From Hydrotalea sp. (lineage in GTDB: Bacteria; Bacteroidota; Bacteroidia; Chitinophagales; Chitinophagaceae), in NCBI GenBank assembly GCA_027364735.1, contig DAHXOT010000030.1:16871-80870 (forward strand): DNA of 64,000 bases. Direction: 5' to 3'. Of this stretch, positions 1 to 9,466 are shown one piece after another (the stretch's first letter is position 1; each line of letters opens with the position of its first letter). Position numbers and translations under genes: made by a program. The notes beneath the pieces were generated by a model, which worked only from the letters and a program-made list of their open reading frames with translations, was not told the origin of the DNA and searched no databases.

Positions 1-20
1 ATCTTTAAGAAATTGCTTGT

Positions 21-58
21 TATACATATAATTGCATAAATATGCAATTATATGTATA
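21..58. repeat. 38-bp palindrome over the ctaA start codon
   Basis: The arms TATACATATAATTGCATA (21-38) and its exact reverse complement (41-58) are separated by only AA. The second arm contains the ATG at 52-54 of the heme A synthase gene. ATCTTT at 1-6 and AAAGAT at 58-63 could extend pairing around it. The hairpin could sequester the start codon, or act as the 3' end of an upstream gene outside the window. There is no U-tract. Confidence 0.8.
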
Positions 59-1110
59 AAGATAAATCAACACTAATTATTGCCAATTGGATTTTTATTG
101 GAGTAGCTATGTTAATTATTCAAACTTTATTGGGAGGAATAACACGACTTACCGGTTCTGGTTTATCTATTACTGAATGGAAACCAATTATGGGAACTTT
201 GCCTCCGTTAAATGAAATGCAATGGCAACAGTCGTTTGCCGAATATAAGAAGATCGCTCAATTTAAATACATTAATAATAATTTCACTTTATCAAACTTT
301 AAATTTATTTTTTTTTGGGAATGGTTTCATCGGTTATGGGCAAGGTTTATTAGTATAGTTTTTATCATTCCTTTTTTTTATTTTATTATAAGGCAGTATA
401 TAAAAAAGTGGATGATAATGCCTTTGCTTATTTTATTTTGTTTAGGAGCATTGCAAGGTGTTATTGGATGGATAATGGTTAAAAGCGGGTTAAATGATGA
501 AAATTTGTATGTTAGCCATATTCGATTAGCTATTCACTTTATTGCTGCAATGATTTTAATTCCTTATGCTTTAGTTTTTGGATTGAAATTAAAAATTGGT
601 CATTCACAAAAAATAATTTCGAAAGAGCTTACTTTTTTTACGCTTTGTATACTTATTTTACTGACACTTCAACTAATGTATGGTGCATTTATGGCCGGAT
701 TAAAAGGGGCTGCTGTAGCACCAACATGGCCCGATATTAATGGTAACCTAATACCAACTAACTTTTTTGTTAATGGTATTAGTAATGCCTTTTTCTTTAA
801 CATCATAAATATTCATTTCATTCATAGAACTTTGGCATATATTATTTTAATACTTACCTTTTTTTGGTGGCTAAAGGCAAAACGCATCAACACTTCGGCA
901 ACATTTAACTTGTATAAAAATTGGCCATTAATTTTTGTTGTAATTCAAGTTATTTTGGGCATAATTGCTATTGTAAGTAGTACCAAAATTGTTCGAGGTA
1001 ATTTTGGACAATTTGAATGGATAGCACAAATGCATCAGCTGTTTGGTATGTTATTATTATTATCTTTTGTCGCTAATTTTTATTTAATAAGCCCTAAAAA
1101 CATCAAATAA
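52..1110 (+). CDS. ctaA: Heme A synthase, COX15/CtaA type
   Basis: An integral membrane enzyme that oxidises the C8 methyl group of heme O to a formyl group, giving heme A for aa3-type cytochrome oxidase. The 352-residue protein has about eight hydrophobic segments in two related halves. The family signature GGITRLTGSGLSITEWKPI lies at residues 28-46. Candidate heme-ligand histidines are H93 (WEWFHRLW), H156 or H162, H255 or H258 (NIHFIHRT) and H328 (AQMHQLFG), as expected for the type with long loops. The ATG at 52 is the first in-frame start after a stop and leaves TM1 intact. It lies inside a long palindrome, which is unusual. Cytochrome oxidase assembly partners, if present, are outside the window. 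Confidence 0.93.
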   Translation: MYKDKSTLIIANWIFIGVAMLIIQTLLGGITRLTGSGLSITEWKPIMGTLPPLNEMQWQQSFAEYKKIAQFKYINNNFTLSNFKFIFFWEWFHRLWARFISIVFIIPFFYFIIRQYIKKWMIMPLLILFCLGALQGVIGWIMVKSGLNDENLYVSHIRLAIHFIAAMILIPYALVFGLKLKIGHSQKIISKELTFFTLCILILLTLQLMYGAFMAGLKGAAVAPTWPDINGNLIPTNFFVNGISNAFFFNIINIHFIHRTLAYIILILTFFWWLKAKRINTSATFNLYKNWPLIFVVIQVILGIIAIVSSTKIVRGNFGQFEWIAQMHQLFGMLLLLSFVANFYLISPKNIK

Positions 1111-1115
1111 ATTTG

Positions 1116-1123
1116 TACCTTTT
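1116..1123 (+). promoter_or_regulatory. Candidate -7 element before the patatin gene
   Basis: TACCTTTT resembles the Bacteroidota -7 consensus TAnnTTTG and sits 46 nt before the patatin-like gene. No TTTG -33 element is seen at the usual distance, so this is tentative. Confidence 0.3.
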
Positions 1124-1168
1124 CACTTATTGAATGCCGCTTGCAGAACATTTTTATAGTAGTTATAT

Positions 1169-3394
1169 ATGAAAAAATATTTGATTGGTTTTTGGTATTC
1201 TATGCCTATTCAATTATTACTGCTTCATTTTCGCAGGTATCAAGTATTATTAATATTTTGGTATATTTTATTTGCAACAATTGCAGGTCATTTTATGAAA
1301 GCATTTGGTGCCGATTATCTTTTTTTAGCTCCTGAATATTTTGGTGAAAGCAGTTTTTTAGGTGCTGGTATTGTAGGTTTTGCTATTGGTGTTTTTATAA
1401 TGAGTTGGAATATTACCACCTTTATTTTGCATAGTAAACATATTAAATTTTTAGCTACAACTGCTCAGCCTTTTTTAAAATATTGTATTAATAATGCAGT
1501 GTTGCCGTTATTCTTTTTAATATTTTATGGATTAAAAATTTTTGATCACTGTTTACACCAAGAATTATTTTCGGTAACACATATTGTGTTGCAAATGGGA
1601 GGATATATTGTAGGATTATCTGCTGCCATTACTATTGCCTTTTTCTATTTTTTTGGAGCCGATAAAACTATTTATTATTCAATTAAAAATGTAATTCATA
1701 AAGCCAATCATCAACACGATTCATCTATACATCTAAATCAACTTTCTCATCAAGATAGTTCTATTCGAATTGATTGGTTTTTTAGTGCAAAATTTCGATT
1801 ACGAAAGCCCAGAATTGTAAGTCATTACAGTGCTCACTTTATCAATAGTATTTTAAACAGGCATCATGCGGCGGCAGTTATTGCTATTATATCGGCATTT
1901 ATATTTTTAATAGTTGTTGGATATTCATCCGATTCTAAATTATTTCAAATTCCTGCTGCAGCAAGTATTACTATTTTATTCTCCATATTAATAGCTGTTG
2001 CTGGCGCTATTGGTTTATTTTTTGGAACTTGGAGTATTTTATTATTAATCATCTTATATATTCCTGTTAATTATTTATACCAGAAAGAAATTATTGATCC
2101 TAGAAATAAAGCGTATGGGTTAAATTATTTGAATAGAGATGATAGACCTGAATATAACAGGAAGAATGTGATGGAAATGGCATCTTTTGCCAATATGAAT
2201 GCCGATAAAAATTATTTTTTAAAAATTTTAAATAATTGGAAACAAAAACAAAAAGAAGATAAACCGGTTTTATTGATTATTAGTGCAAGTGGTGGCGGAT
2301 TAAGAAGTGCTGCGTTTACTATGCATGTATTACAGCACTTAGATAGTATGTTGCATGGAGAATTGATGAATAAAACAGTAGGTATTAATGGCTCATCTGG
2401 TGGAATGTTGGGTGCAACTTATTTTAGAGAACTGTATCTCGAAAAAATTATAGGAAAAAATATCAATCTTCAAAACAAACAGTACGTAGAGAATATTTCT
2501 AAAGATTTGCTTAATCCATTATTCTCATCTTTTGTTTCAAGAGATATTATTGGCCCGGTTCAAAAATTTTATTTTAATAATTTCCAGTATGCAAAAGATA
2601 GAGGCTATGCTTTTGAAGAAGAACTGAATGAGAATACACAAGGTGTTTTAAACAAAAAATTGAGCGATTATAAGTTGCCCGAATTAAATGCGCAAATACC
2701 TTTTATGTTTTTTAGTTCTGTAATTACAAGAGACGCTCGAAAATTAATTATTAGTACTTATCCTGCACGATTTTTAATGAGGCCCATGGCCGATATTTCT
2801 AACATTACGCCATTCGATGCCGATGCTGTTGATTTTAATAGTTTTTTTGCAAAACAAAATGCTGATGGAATAAGAATTTTATCGGCCTTGAGAATGAATG
2901 CAACTTTTCCTTATGTTTTGCCCAATGTTTGGCTGCCCACCAAACCTATTATTGATGTTATGGATGCAGGGCTACGCGATAATTACGGACAAGAAACTTC
3001 TCTTCGGTTTTTAGATGTTTTTAGCGATTGGTTAAAAGCCAATACCAGTAAAGTTATTTTGATTCAAATTCGTGATAGAAGTTTGAATGATTGGGATAAA
3101 CCTTTTGAAGGCAAAAATTATATCGACTTTTTAACCAAGCCCTTTTTAATACTTCAAAATAATTGGTTTCGTTTTCAAGATTATTATCAGCACGATCAGT
3201 TACAATATTTTTCTGAGAATTATGGCTCCAATTTTTATAGAGTTTGTTTTCAATACATACCTTCAAAAGAAGATGCTCCTGCCAGTTTAAGCTTTCATTT
3301 AACTGGTGCAGAGAAAAAAAGTATTGCCGATGCTGTAAATAATGAGGTGAATAAAACTACTTTCAGTCAACTGCAAAAAATACTTCAACCTTAA
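1169..3394 (+). CDS. Patatin-like phospholipase with N-terminal membrane segments
   Basis: A probable membrane-bound acyl hydrolase. The N-terminal half (about residues 1-310) is dominated by hydrophobic segments. The C-terminal half has the patatin catalytic dyad: an oxyanion-loop glycine run SASGGGLRS near residue 374, the nucleophile elbow NGSSGG near residues 407-412 (serine about 410), and a DAG motif near residue 599. Only the lipase fold is recognised, so substrate and direction of action are unknown. The gene starts 58 bp after ctaA on the same strand. It has its own weak -7-like element, so it may be a separate transcript. At 741 residues it is much longer than a minimal patatin because of the membrane region. 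Confidence 0.8.
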   Translation: MKKYLIGFWYSMPIQLLLLHFRRYQVLLIFWYILFATIAGHFMKAFGADYLFLAPEYFGESSFLGAGIVGFAIGVFIMSWNITTFILHSKHIKFLATTAQPFLKYCINNAVLPLFFLIFYGLKIFDHCLHQELFSVTHIVLQMGGYIVGLSAAITIAFFYFFGADKTIYYSIKNVIHKANHQHDSSIHLNQLSHQDSSIRIDWFFSAKFRLRKPRIVSHYSAHFINSILNRHHAAAVIAIISAFIFLIVVGYSSDSKLFQIPAAASITILFSILIAVAGAIGLFFGTWSILLLIILYIPVNYLYQKEIIDPRNKAYGLNYLNRDDRPEYNRKNVMEMASFANMNADKNYFLKILNNWKQKQKEDKPVLLIISASGGGLRSAAFTMHVLQHLDSMLHGELMNKTVGINGSSGGMLGATYFRELYLEKIIGKNINLQNKQYVENISKDLLNPLFSSFVSRDIIGPVQKFYFNNFQYAKDRGYAFEEELNENTQGVLNKKLSDYKLPELNAQIPFMFFSSVITRDARKLIISTYPARFLMRPMADISNITPFDADAVDFNSFFAKQNADGIRILSALRMNATFPYVLPNVWLPTKPIIDVMDAGLRDNYGQETSLRFLDVFSDWLKANTSKVILIQIRDRSLNDWDKPFEGKNYIDFLTKPFLILQNNWFRFQDYYQHDQLQYFSENYGSNFYRVCFQYIPSKEDAPASLSFHLTGAEKKSIADAVNNEVNKTTFSQLQKILQP

Positions 3395-3400
3395 ATAAAT

Positions 3401-4297
3401 TTATTGCAATAATTGAAAACTGTTTTTTACAATTTTAATATGCAACTCTTCTGCAGTTTCTCTTGGCTCACCATCAATATGTAATGGAGCCAGTTTTAAA
3501 TTTTTAATAGAAAGGGCGTCTGTTTGAAAATAAATTACATTTTTATTAGTAAACTCATTCATTATGGCTTGTAGTTTATTATTACCTCTTATTTGTTGCA
3601 ATAAGGCAAATGGAATTTTTGCTTTATTCATTTTTTGAATAATTACTACATCTAATAAACCATCATTTAAACTTGCTTTTGGTGCAATAGTTAGGTTATT
3701 TCCGAATTGATTACTATTGGCAATACTTATAGCAAAAGCTTCTGTAAAAAACGAAAAATTATCGAGTACAATTTGAAACTGAAATGGATGTGCCTTAAAA
3801 AAATTTATTAAACTCTCTGATGTATAAGTAAATAATCCGCGGGTTGATTTAGCTGCAAAATTATGAGCTACTTGTGCATCGAACCCTAATCCGCTTAGCA
3901 TACAACTATAATGTTCATTAACTAAAAACGAATCTACCGATTTTGCCATTCCATTAAAAATAACGGCTAATGCAGCTTTTGGTTTTTTAGGAATATTAGC
4001 AGCAAATGCAAGCCCATTACCCGATCCGATCGGAATAATACCAAATTGTATTGGCAAATGTTTTAATGCATTAGTTACCTGACTTACCGTTCCATCTCCA
4101 CCAACAATTACCACATCGGTAATTGATTCAGTTATAATTTTTTCTTTTACTTCATCATATTCTCCTCTAATATCGGTAGGTAAAATTTCGAAATAAATAT
4201 GTTGTGCAGATGTTTCCTTCTCAATTAATTTTTTAATACCCTCTTTTTTCGAAGTACCCGAAATGGGATTAATTAAATAAATTATTTTTCTTTCCAT
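3401..4297 (-). CDS. Diacylglycerol kinase-family lipid kinase
   Basis: A soluble lipid kinase of the YegS/BmrU/DagK family, which phosphorylates diacylglycerol or a related lipid using ATP. The signature GGDGT is at about residues 66-70 and the conserved PIGSGNGLA follows about 25 residues later. The N-terminal NPISG loop also fits the NAD-kinase-like nucleotide fold. I choose the ATG at 4297 (protein starts MERKIIYL, 298 residues) over a GTG two codons upstream (4303). The gene converges on the patatin-like gene with 6 bp between stop codons. The exact lipid substrate cannot be read from the sequence. Confidence 0.85.
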   Translation of the reverse strand: MERKIIYLINPISGTSKKEGIKKLIEKETSAQHIYFEILPTDIRGEYDEVKEKIITESITDVVIVGGDGTVSQVTNALKHLPIQFGIIPIGSGNGLAFAANIPKKPKAALAVIFNGMAKSVDSFLVNEHYSCMLSGLGFDAQVAHNFAAKSTRGLFTYTSESLINFFKAHPFQFQIVLDNFSFFTEAFAISIANSNQFGNNLTIAPKASLNDGLLDVVIIQKMNKAKIPFALLQQIRGNNKLQAIMNEFTNKNVIYFQTDALSIKNLKLAPLHIDGEPRETAEELHIKIVKNSFQLLQ

Positions 4298-4409
4298 CTT
4301 CACAAATATTACAATACACGTTAATCGTTATTAATCAAAAAAGGATCAGTTCTTATTAGTCAAAGGTGAACAAAACTTTGTTTACTATATGTTAAGTAAA
4401 TAGCCATAT

Positions 4410-5459
4410 TTACCATTTTAGTAAGGCACTTGCCCAAGTAAAGCCACTGCCAAATGCTGCTAAACAAACTAAATTGCCTTCTTTAATTTTTCCTTGTTGC
4501 CATGCTTCACATAAAGCAATAGGAATTGAAGCGGCTGTAGTATTTCCGTAATGCTGAATATTATTATATACTTGCCTATCCGTTAAGTGTAATTTTTGCT
4601 GAACAAATTGCGAGATACGTAAATTGGCTTGATGTGGAATTAATAAATCAATATCGGATGATTGATAACCATTGGTATGTAAGGCTTCTATAATTACCTC
4701 AGGAAATTTGATAATTGCTTTTTTAAAAACACTGGGTCCATCCATATTCGGGAATACTTGTGCATTATCAATCATAGCATGACTAAAAAACATTTCTCCC
4801 ATTTCTGCTTCATCAAAATTTGCATAATTTTTATCTGCCCAATGGTTGGCATGTGTACCGGGGTTGTACATGGCTAAAATTTCTGCACTTTCTCCATCGC
4901 TGTGTAAATGGGTACTCAATATTCCTTGATTATCTTTTTCAGTGGGTTGTAAAACAACCGCACCGGCACCATCGCCAAAAATTACCGAAACATTTCTTCC
5001 ACGGGTAGAAAAATCTAAACCAAAAGAATGTTTTTCGGCACCAATTACTAAAATGTTTTTATAGGTTCCGGTTCTTATAAATTGATCGGCTACACTTAAT
5101 GCATATACAAAACCACTACATTGGTTGCGTACATCTAATGCTCCGATTTCTTTCATTTTCATGGCGCGTTGCACCAATACGCCACATCCGGGAAAATAAT
5201 AATCTGGCGATAAAGTAGCGAATACAATAAAATCAATATCCTGAGGGGTAATGCCGGCACGTTCAATAGCAATTTTGGCAGCCTCTACACCCATTGTTGT
5301 GGTGGTTTCTTCTGTGCGATGAGCATACCGGCGTTCCTTAATTCCTGTTCTCTCTTGAATCCATTCATCACTTGTATCCATGTATTTTGTAAGATCAAAA
5401 TTGGTAACAACATTTTCTGGAACGTACATTCCTATCCCGGCTATTTTACTGCGTGGCAT
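4410..5459 (-). CDS. fabH: 3-oxoacyl-ACP synthase III (KASIII family)
   Basis: Condenses an acyl-CoA starter with malonyl-ACP to begin fatty-acid elongation, or does a related thiolase-fold condensation. The full Cys-His-Asn triad is visible: C114 in RNQCSGF, H276 in LIPHQANLR and N306 in HYGNTTAAS. At 349 residues it is about 30 longer than E. coli FabH, with the extra length around residues 195-235. No plsX, rpmF or acpP lies next to it, so it may be a second KASIII rather than the housekeeping copy. A -7-like TACCTTCA lies 24 nt upstream of the start. Confidence 0.85.
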   Translation of the reverse strand: MPRSKIAGIGMYVPENVVTNFDLTKYMDTSDEWIQERTGIKERRYAHRTEETTTTMGVEAAKIAIERAGITPQDIDFIVFATLSPDYYFPGCGVLVQRAMKMKEIGALDVRNQCSGFVYALSVADQFIRTGTYKNILVIGAEKHSFGLDFSTRGRNVSVIFGDGAGAVVLQPTEKDNQGILSTHLHSDGESAEILAMYNPGTHANHWADKNYANFDEAEMGEMFFSHAMIDNAQVFPNMDGPSVFKKAIIKFPEVIIEALHTNGYQSSDIDLLIPHQANLRISQFVQQKLHLTDRQVYNNIQHYGNTTAASIPIALCEAWQQGKIKEGNLVCLAAFGSGFTWASALLKW

Positions 5460-5482
5460 AACAATCTGTTTTTAAAAAGTTG

Positions 5483-5490
5483 TGAAGGTA
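5483..5490 (-). promoter_or_regulatory. Candidate -7 element for fabH
   Basis: On the minus strand this reads TACCTTCA, close to TAnnTTTG, 24-31 nt before the fabH ATG. The same octamer occurs before the gene at 45474. No -33 TTTG is found. Confidence 0.35.
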
Positions 5491-5510
5491 ATTTTTTTTG
5501 ATGATTTAGA

Positions 5511-6512
5511 TTAATTATTATGAATGGAGAGATGCATAGTTTGAGTTAAAAACTTAGCTATTTCTTTTTTAGGTGTTTCAATATCTTTTGAAACGATAGG
5601 TGATGCCAATACATGATTACCTGCATTGGGTATAGGCATTTTTATTTTAAGCGAATCGGGGGTTGCTACTGCATTAAACATTTGTAACATGGCCGATACT
5701 TTAACAACATTATCCTGATGCAATGGATCTTTATAATAATACAGCAATAACATGGGCTGATGTATTTTTTTAAAAGTGGCATTGGTCATAGTGGTTTCTA
5801 TTAATTCTTCTAAAGAAACTACGGCTTCTAATCTATAATGTGTATTCCAGTATTGTTTATAATCTGACTTATCATTCGCTACATCTTTATAGTTAGAATG
5901 TAAAACAAGTCTGGCAATTTGTAATCCCCAAGGATTATTTAATAGCCATGCATTGGAATCATTAATTTCAATATTAGGAGATAATAAAATAATGCCTGTA
6001 ATTTCAGGATATACCGATGCTAATTGTAAGGCCAAAGTTGCTCCGGTTGATGTGCCCATTAAAATTACTTTTTTGCCTAACTGTTTTCCAATGGCATAAG
6101 CTTCCTGTGCCGATTGCCAATAATTTTCGGGAGTTAGGTTAACCAATTCTTCAGTAGTATCAATTCCATGTTGCGATAATCTTGCTAAATACAAATTGCA
6201 ACCAAATTGTTTGGCAATAGCTTCATGCACAGGGCTTCCTTCTTGTTGCGATGCACTAAAGCCGTGCAAATAAACAATGGCATAATCGGTTTTGTTTTTT
6301 AGCGAATCGTTGTTCCAAATAATTCTTGCTTCGTTATTGGGTTTTATGGTATGCTTTAACTCCTCTTGTTGTACAAATTGTATTAATTCTTTGGCCGAAG
6401 AAGGAACATTGGGTAAAGTAGTACTGTAGTTTGGTGTAGCGGGATGTGGGCCTATAAAATAAATAACTACAAGTAGTAGTACAGTAATAAAAATTATTTT
6501 TATCCATTTCAT
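5511..6512 (-). CDS. Membrane-anchored alpha/beta hydrolase (esterase/lipase type)
   Basis: A 333-residue protein with a single hydrophobic N-terminal segment (about residues 4-21), so it is probably tethered to the membrane with the catalytic domain in the periplasm. The alpha/beta-hydrolase landmarks are an oxyanion HGF at 83-85, the nucleophile elbow GTSTG at 153-157 (S155) and a late histidine in AGNHVL near the C-terminus. It resembles carboxylesterases and monoacylglycerol lipases of the serine aminopeptidase S33 group. The substrate is unknown. It lies 51 bp upstream of fabH on the same strand, which would allow co-transcription into a lipid-related unit. Confidence 0.8.
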   Translation of the reverse strand: MKWIKIIFITVLLLVVIYFIGPHPATPNYSTTLPNVPSSAKELIQFVQQEELKHTIKPNNEARIIWNNDSLKNKTDYAIVYLHGFSASQQEGSPVHEAIAKQFGCNLYLARLSQHGIDTTEELVNLTPENYWQSAQEAYAIGKQLGKKVILMGTSTGATLALQLASVYPEITGIILLSPNIEINDSNAWLLNNPWGLQIARLVLHSNYKDVANDKSDYKQYWNTHYRLEAVVSLEELIETTMTNATFKKIHQPMLLLYYYKDPLHQDNVVKVSAMLQMFNAVATPDSLKIKMPIPNAGNHVLASPIVSKDIETPKKEIAKFLTQTMHLSIHNN

Positions 6513-6624
6513 ACTAACATCAAAATTTAACTCATCAATAGTAATACATTTTTTTTGCTTACTGCAGTAAGTACTTTAAATTTTCTTTTTAAATAACTAC
6601 ATTCGGTAAACTAAAACTTGCAGT

Positions 6625-7752
6625 ATGAGTTTGCCATCTTCTCAACGGTTTCTTGCATTAGATGTATTTCGCGGAGTAACTATTTGTTTTATGATTATTG
6701 TAAATACATCGGGTAATGGAGCTACTACTTATGCACCATTACAACATGCCCATTGGAATGGGTTTACACCTACCGATTTGGTTTTTCCTTCTTTTTTATT
6801 TGCTGTGGGTAATGCTATGAGCTTTGTAATGCCAAAGTGGAATACTAAAACACAAGCAGCCGTATTGGCCAAAATATTTAAGCGTACAGCTATTATATTT
6901 TTTTTGGGTTATTTAATGTATTGGTTTCCGTTTTTTAAATTAGATAGCAATCATCATATTACGGTATTTCCAATTAGCGAAACAAGAATAATGGGTGTGT
7001 TGCAACGTATTGCTTTATGTTATGGTATTGCTGCCCTATTGATATACTATTTAAAACCCAAAATAGCCATTGTAATAAGTAGTATTCTGTTATTTGTTTA
7101 TTGGTTTTTAATGATGCAATTTGGCAATACCGATGATCCGTTAAGTATGCAAGGAAATGCAGGATTGAAATTTGATTTGTGGTTGATGGGAGAAAATCAT
7201 TTATATCATGGTGAGGGTTTTGCATTTGATCCGGAAGGATGGTTAAGTACTTTACCGGCTATTGCTAATGTAGTTGCAGGATACGTTGTTGGGCAATTTG
7301 TACAACAAAAAGGTAAAACCTACGAAGGATTAACTAAATTATTGTTAGTTGGGTTTGCTTTAATTGTAATGGCTTATTTCTGGGGTTTATCTTTTCCTAT
7401 TAATAAAAAATTATGGACAAGCTCTTTTGTGTTACATACCGTTGGGTTAGATTGTATGATACTGGCTGCCATTATTTTTTTTATTGATTTTTTACACCAA
7501 ACTGCATGGGCTCCATTTTTTGAAATAGTTGGAAAAAACCCATTAATAGTTTATTTGGTATCCGAATTATTGGTTACAGTTTTATATATGATTTCGGTAG
7601 GCAATACCAATTTATTTCATTGGCTATACGAAAATATTTTTGTGTATGCAGGTGCTTATTTTGGTGCATTTTTATTTTCTATTTGTTATATGCTCATTTG
7701 CTGGAGTGTTGGATATGTAATGGATAAAAGGAAAATTTATATACGCGTATAA
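6625..7752 (+). CDS. Heparan-alpha-glucosaminide N-acetyltransferase-like membrane protein
   Basis: A polytopic membrane protein of the COG4299/DUF5009 group, related to the acyltransferase that N-acetylates terminal glucosamine of heparan sulfate. The family start RFLALDVFRG, followed by a short loop with NTSGNG and PTDLVFPSFLF, is visible in the first 75 residues. About ten hydrophobic segments follow. In bacteria these proteins are thought to move acetyl groups across the membrane to sugar acceptors, but the acceptor here cannot be inferred. The start is divergent from the hydrolase at 6512 (112-bp gap). Its stop is 8 bp from the convergent mod fragment. Confidence 0.75.
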   Translation: MSLPSSQRFLALDVFRGVTICFMIIVNTSGNGATTYAPLQHAHWNGFTPTDLVFPSFLFAVGNAMSFVMPKWNTKTQAAVLAKIFKRTAIIFFLGYLMYWFPFFKLDSNHHITVFPISETRIMGVLQRIALCYGIAALLIYYLKPKIAIVISSILLFVYWFLMMQFGNTDDPLSMQGNAGLKFDLWLMGENHLYHGEGFAFDPEGWLSTLPAIANVVAGYVVGQFVQQKGKTYEGLTKLLLVGFALIVMAYFWGLSFPINKKLWTSSFVLHTVGLDCMILAAIIFFIDFLHQTAWAPFFEIVGKNPLIVYLVSELLVTVLYMISVGNTNLFHWLYENIFVYAGAYFGAFLFSICYMLICWSVGYVMDKRKIYIRV

Positions 7753-7760
7753 CAGCCGTG

Positions 7761-9452
7761 CTAAATTTTTACTTCAATAATTTTACTGGTATCAACTCCT
7801 AAAATATCTACCACTTTTACCATTACTTTGTATTTACCTGCTTTCTTGTATTCGTAGGCAATGCTTGTAAATTCAAGTGTTGGATTTTTCTTGGTGCGGA
7901 AGCTTTGCCATTCGTTTTCAAATAGGTAGTTGCCACTCCATTTTTCTTCTATTTCGCCTTTGTCGTTTTTGATTTTAATGATTTCTTTTTTGTCTTCGTA
8001 GTTAAAATCAATTGCCCAATAGTCAATCCAATCAAACCAGTTTTTTGTTAGCACTGTTCGGGTGATAATTCCGTTTTTGTCTTTTTCGATTTTGAAAATT
8101 TGTCCGTCTTCAATTACTACTTTGCTTCCTGCACGCATGGATTGTTGCAGTTCTTCAATGTCGTCTTGAGTGTAATGCGTAACAAAATCTGTGAGTTCGA
8201 TTGTAATTGTTTTGCCTTTTATTGTTGATTTGGTGTTTAGGTAAGCTACATCGAAGAATTTTACTTGCCCTTTTTCAACGGCTCGTTTATCAAACACATC
8301 TTTCGGAATATATTTTAGTGTAACCGAAACGCCTTTCTCTTTTAGTTCCTGAATAAATTGCGGTGTTAATCCCATTTCAAATTCAAAACCAAGTACATCA
8401 ACTTGCGTATAAAGTTTTGTGCGGCATTCTTCAAAAATATCCATCAAACGACTTTGCGTTACCGGAACATCAAGCGGACCAACATTTATAAAATGTCCGG
8501 CTTTTGTGCCGTGCAAAGTTTTGTGCCCTTCAATTCGCTTGGCTTTGTAGGCTTCTAAAATTAAATCAACATATAAATCTTCTTTTGCTTTTCGTTTTCC
8601 GTTGGTGAGGTCGTCCATAAAAAACTGGCGTTCATATTTGCCAAGGTTGAGTAATTCAAAAGCCCTGAAATCTTTTCCACTTTCTTGTAATTCTCTTTGC
8701 ACACCAATTAAACGTTTGCGTGCAGTGTGAACAGAAAATCTTCCTAAGTCTGTAGTAATCCATTTGCGCCCCAGTTTTTCGGCTACTGCTGCTGTGGTGC
8801 CACTACCACAAAAAAAATCGGCAATTAAATCGCCTTCATTGCTGCTGGCTTTGATGATGCGTTCTAAAAGTGCTTCGGGTTTTTGGGTGGGATAATCGGT
8901 TTTATCCGCTCCAATTCCTAACCAAATATTTTGTAATTCTACACCAGATAATTCTTTTAAATATTGCTTGATGTTTGGCATTCCATTTTTAGACCATACA
9001 ATTCTTCCAATCTTATCTAATTCTTCAAGCGACTTAATCGTATCACCTTTTGCTTCTTTTGATAATTCATTTAAAACATAACCAGGAATTGCCCAATGTC
9101 TTCCTTTTCCAATTTTTCCTGGGTCTACACCTTTCCATTCTTTACCACTTAATCCATTTGCTTTACCAGGTGCAGTAAGCGGGCTTTCTCGGTATTGACC
9201 TTTTTCATCGCTGCCACGAAACATTGTTTTGATATATTCCTCATCATAATCTGTATAGAGTTGGTTCCAAACTACATTTTCACTTTTAGAATAAAACAAT
9301 ATGCTATCTGTAACATTATTAAAATAATTACTTCCAGAACGAGCAGTTGTTCTTTTCCAAGTTATTTCAGATTGAAAATAATTATCTCCAAAAATATCAT
9401 TTAGAATAATCCTTAAATAACTGACAACTCTCCAATCACAATGCACATACAT
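7761..9452 (-). CDS. mod: Type III DNA methyltransferase Mod, C-terminal part (frameshifted gene)
   Basis: C-terminal 563 residues of a beta-class N6-adenine methyltransferase of a type III restriction system. YPTQKPEALLERII is followed by AdoMet motif I DFFCGSGTTAA at about 212-221. The region between the split catalytic motifs should hold target recognition. The tail (about 475-563) ends in a sequence resembling an Ig/PKD-type strand, YEYKKAGKYKVMVKVVD, which is odd for a methyltransferase. The upstream 183-codon piece carries motif IV. Continuing this frame upstream of the ATG reads NLLAEDGS, so the true protein began further upstream and this ATG is probably only an internal methionine. 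Restoring one base gives an uninterrupted protein of about 752 residues. Confidence 0.85.
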   Translation of the reverse strand: MYVHCDWRVVSYLRIILNDIFGDNYFQSEITWKRTTARSGSNYFNNVTDSILFYSKSENVVWNQLYTDYDEEYIKTMFRGSDEKGQYRESPLTAPGKANGLSGKEWKGVDPGKIGKGRHWAIPGYVLNELSKEAKGDTIKSLEELDKIGRIVWSKNGMPNIKQYLKELSGVELQNIWLGIGADKTDYPTQKPEALLERIIKASSNEGDLIADFFCGSGTTAAVAEKLGRKWITTDLGRFSVHTARKRLIGVQRELQESGKDFRAFELLNLGKYERQFFMDDLTNGKRKAKEDLYVDLILEAYKAKRIEGHKTLHGTKAGHFINVGPLDVPVTQSRLMDIFEECRTKLYTQVDVLGFEFEMGLTPQFIQELKEKGVSVTLKYIPKDVFDKRAVEKGQVKFFDVAYLNTKSTIKGKTITIELTDFVTHYTQDDIEELQQSMRAGSKVVIEDGQIFKIEKDKNGIITRTVLTKNWFDWIDYWAIDFNYEDKKEIIKIKNDKGEIEEKWSGNYLFENEWQSFRTKKNPTLEFTSIAYEYKKAGKYKVMVKVVDILGVDTSKIIEVKI

Positions 9453-9466
9453 ACTCCCATCTTCCG

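Noticed and set aside
1141..1335. 64-codon plus-strand frame overlapping the start of the patatin gene
   Set aside because: It begins with TTG, lies in another frame of a clear coding region and has no features of its own.
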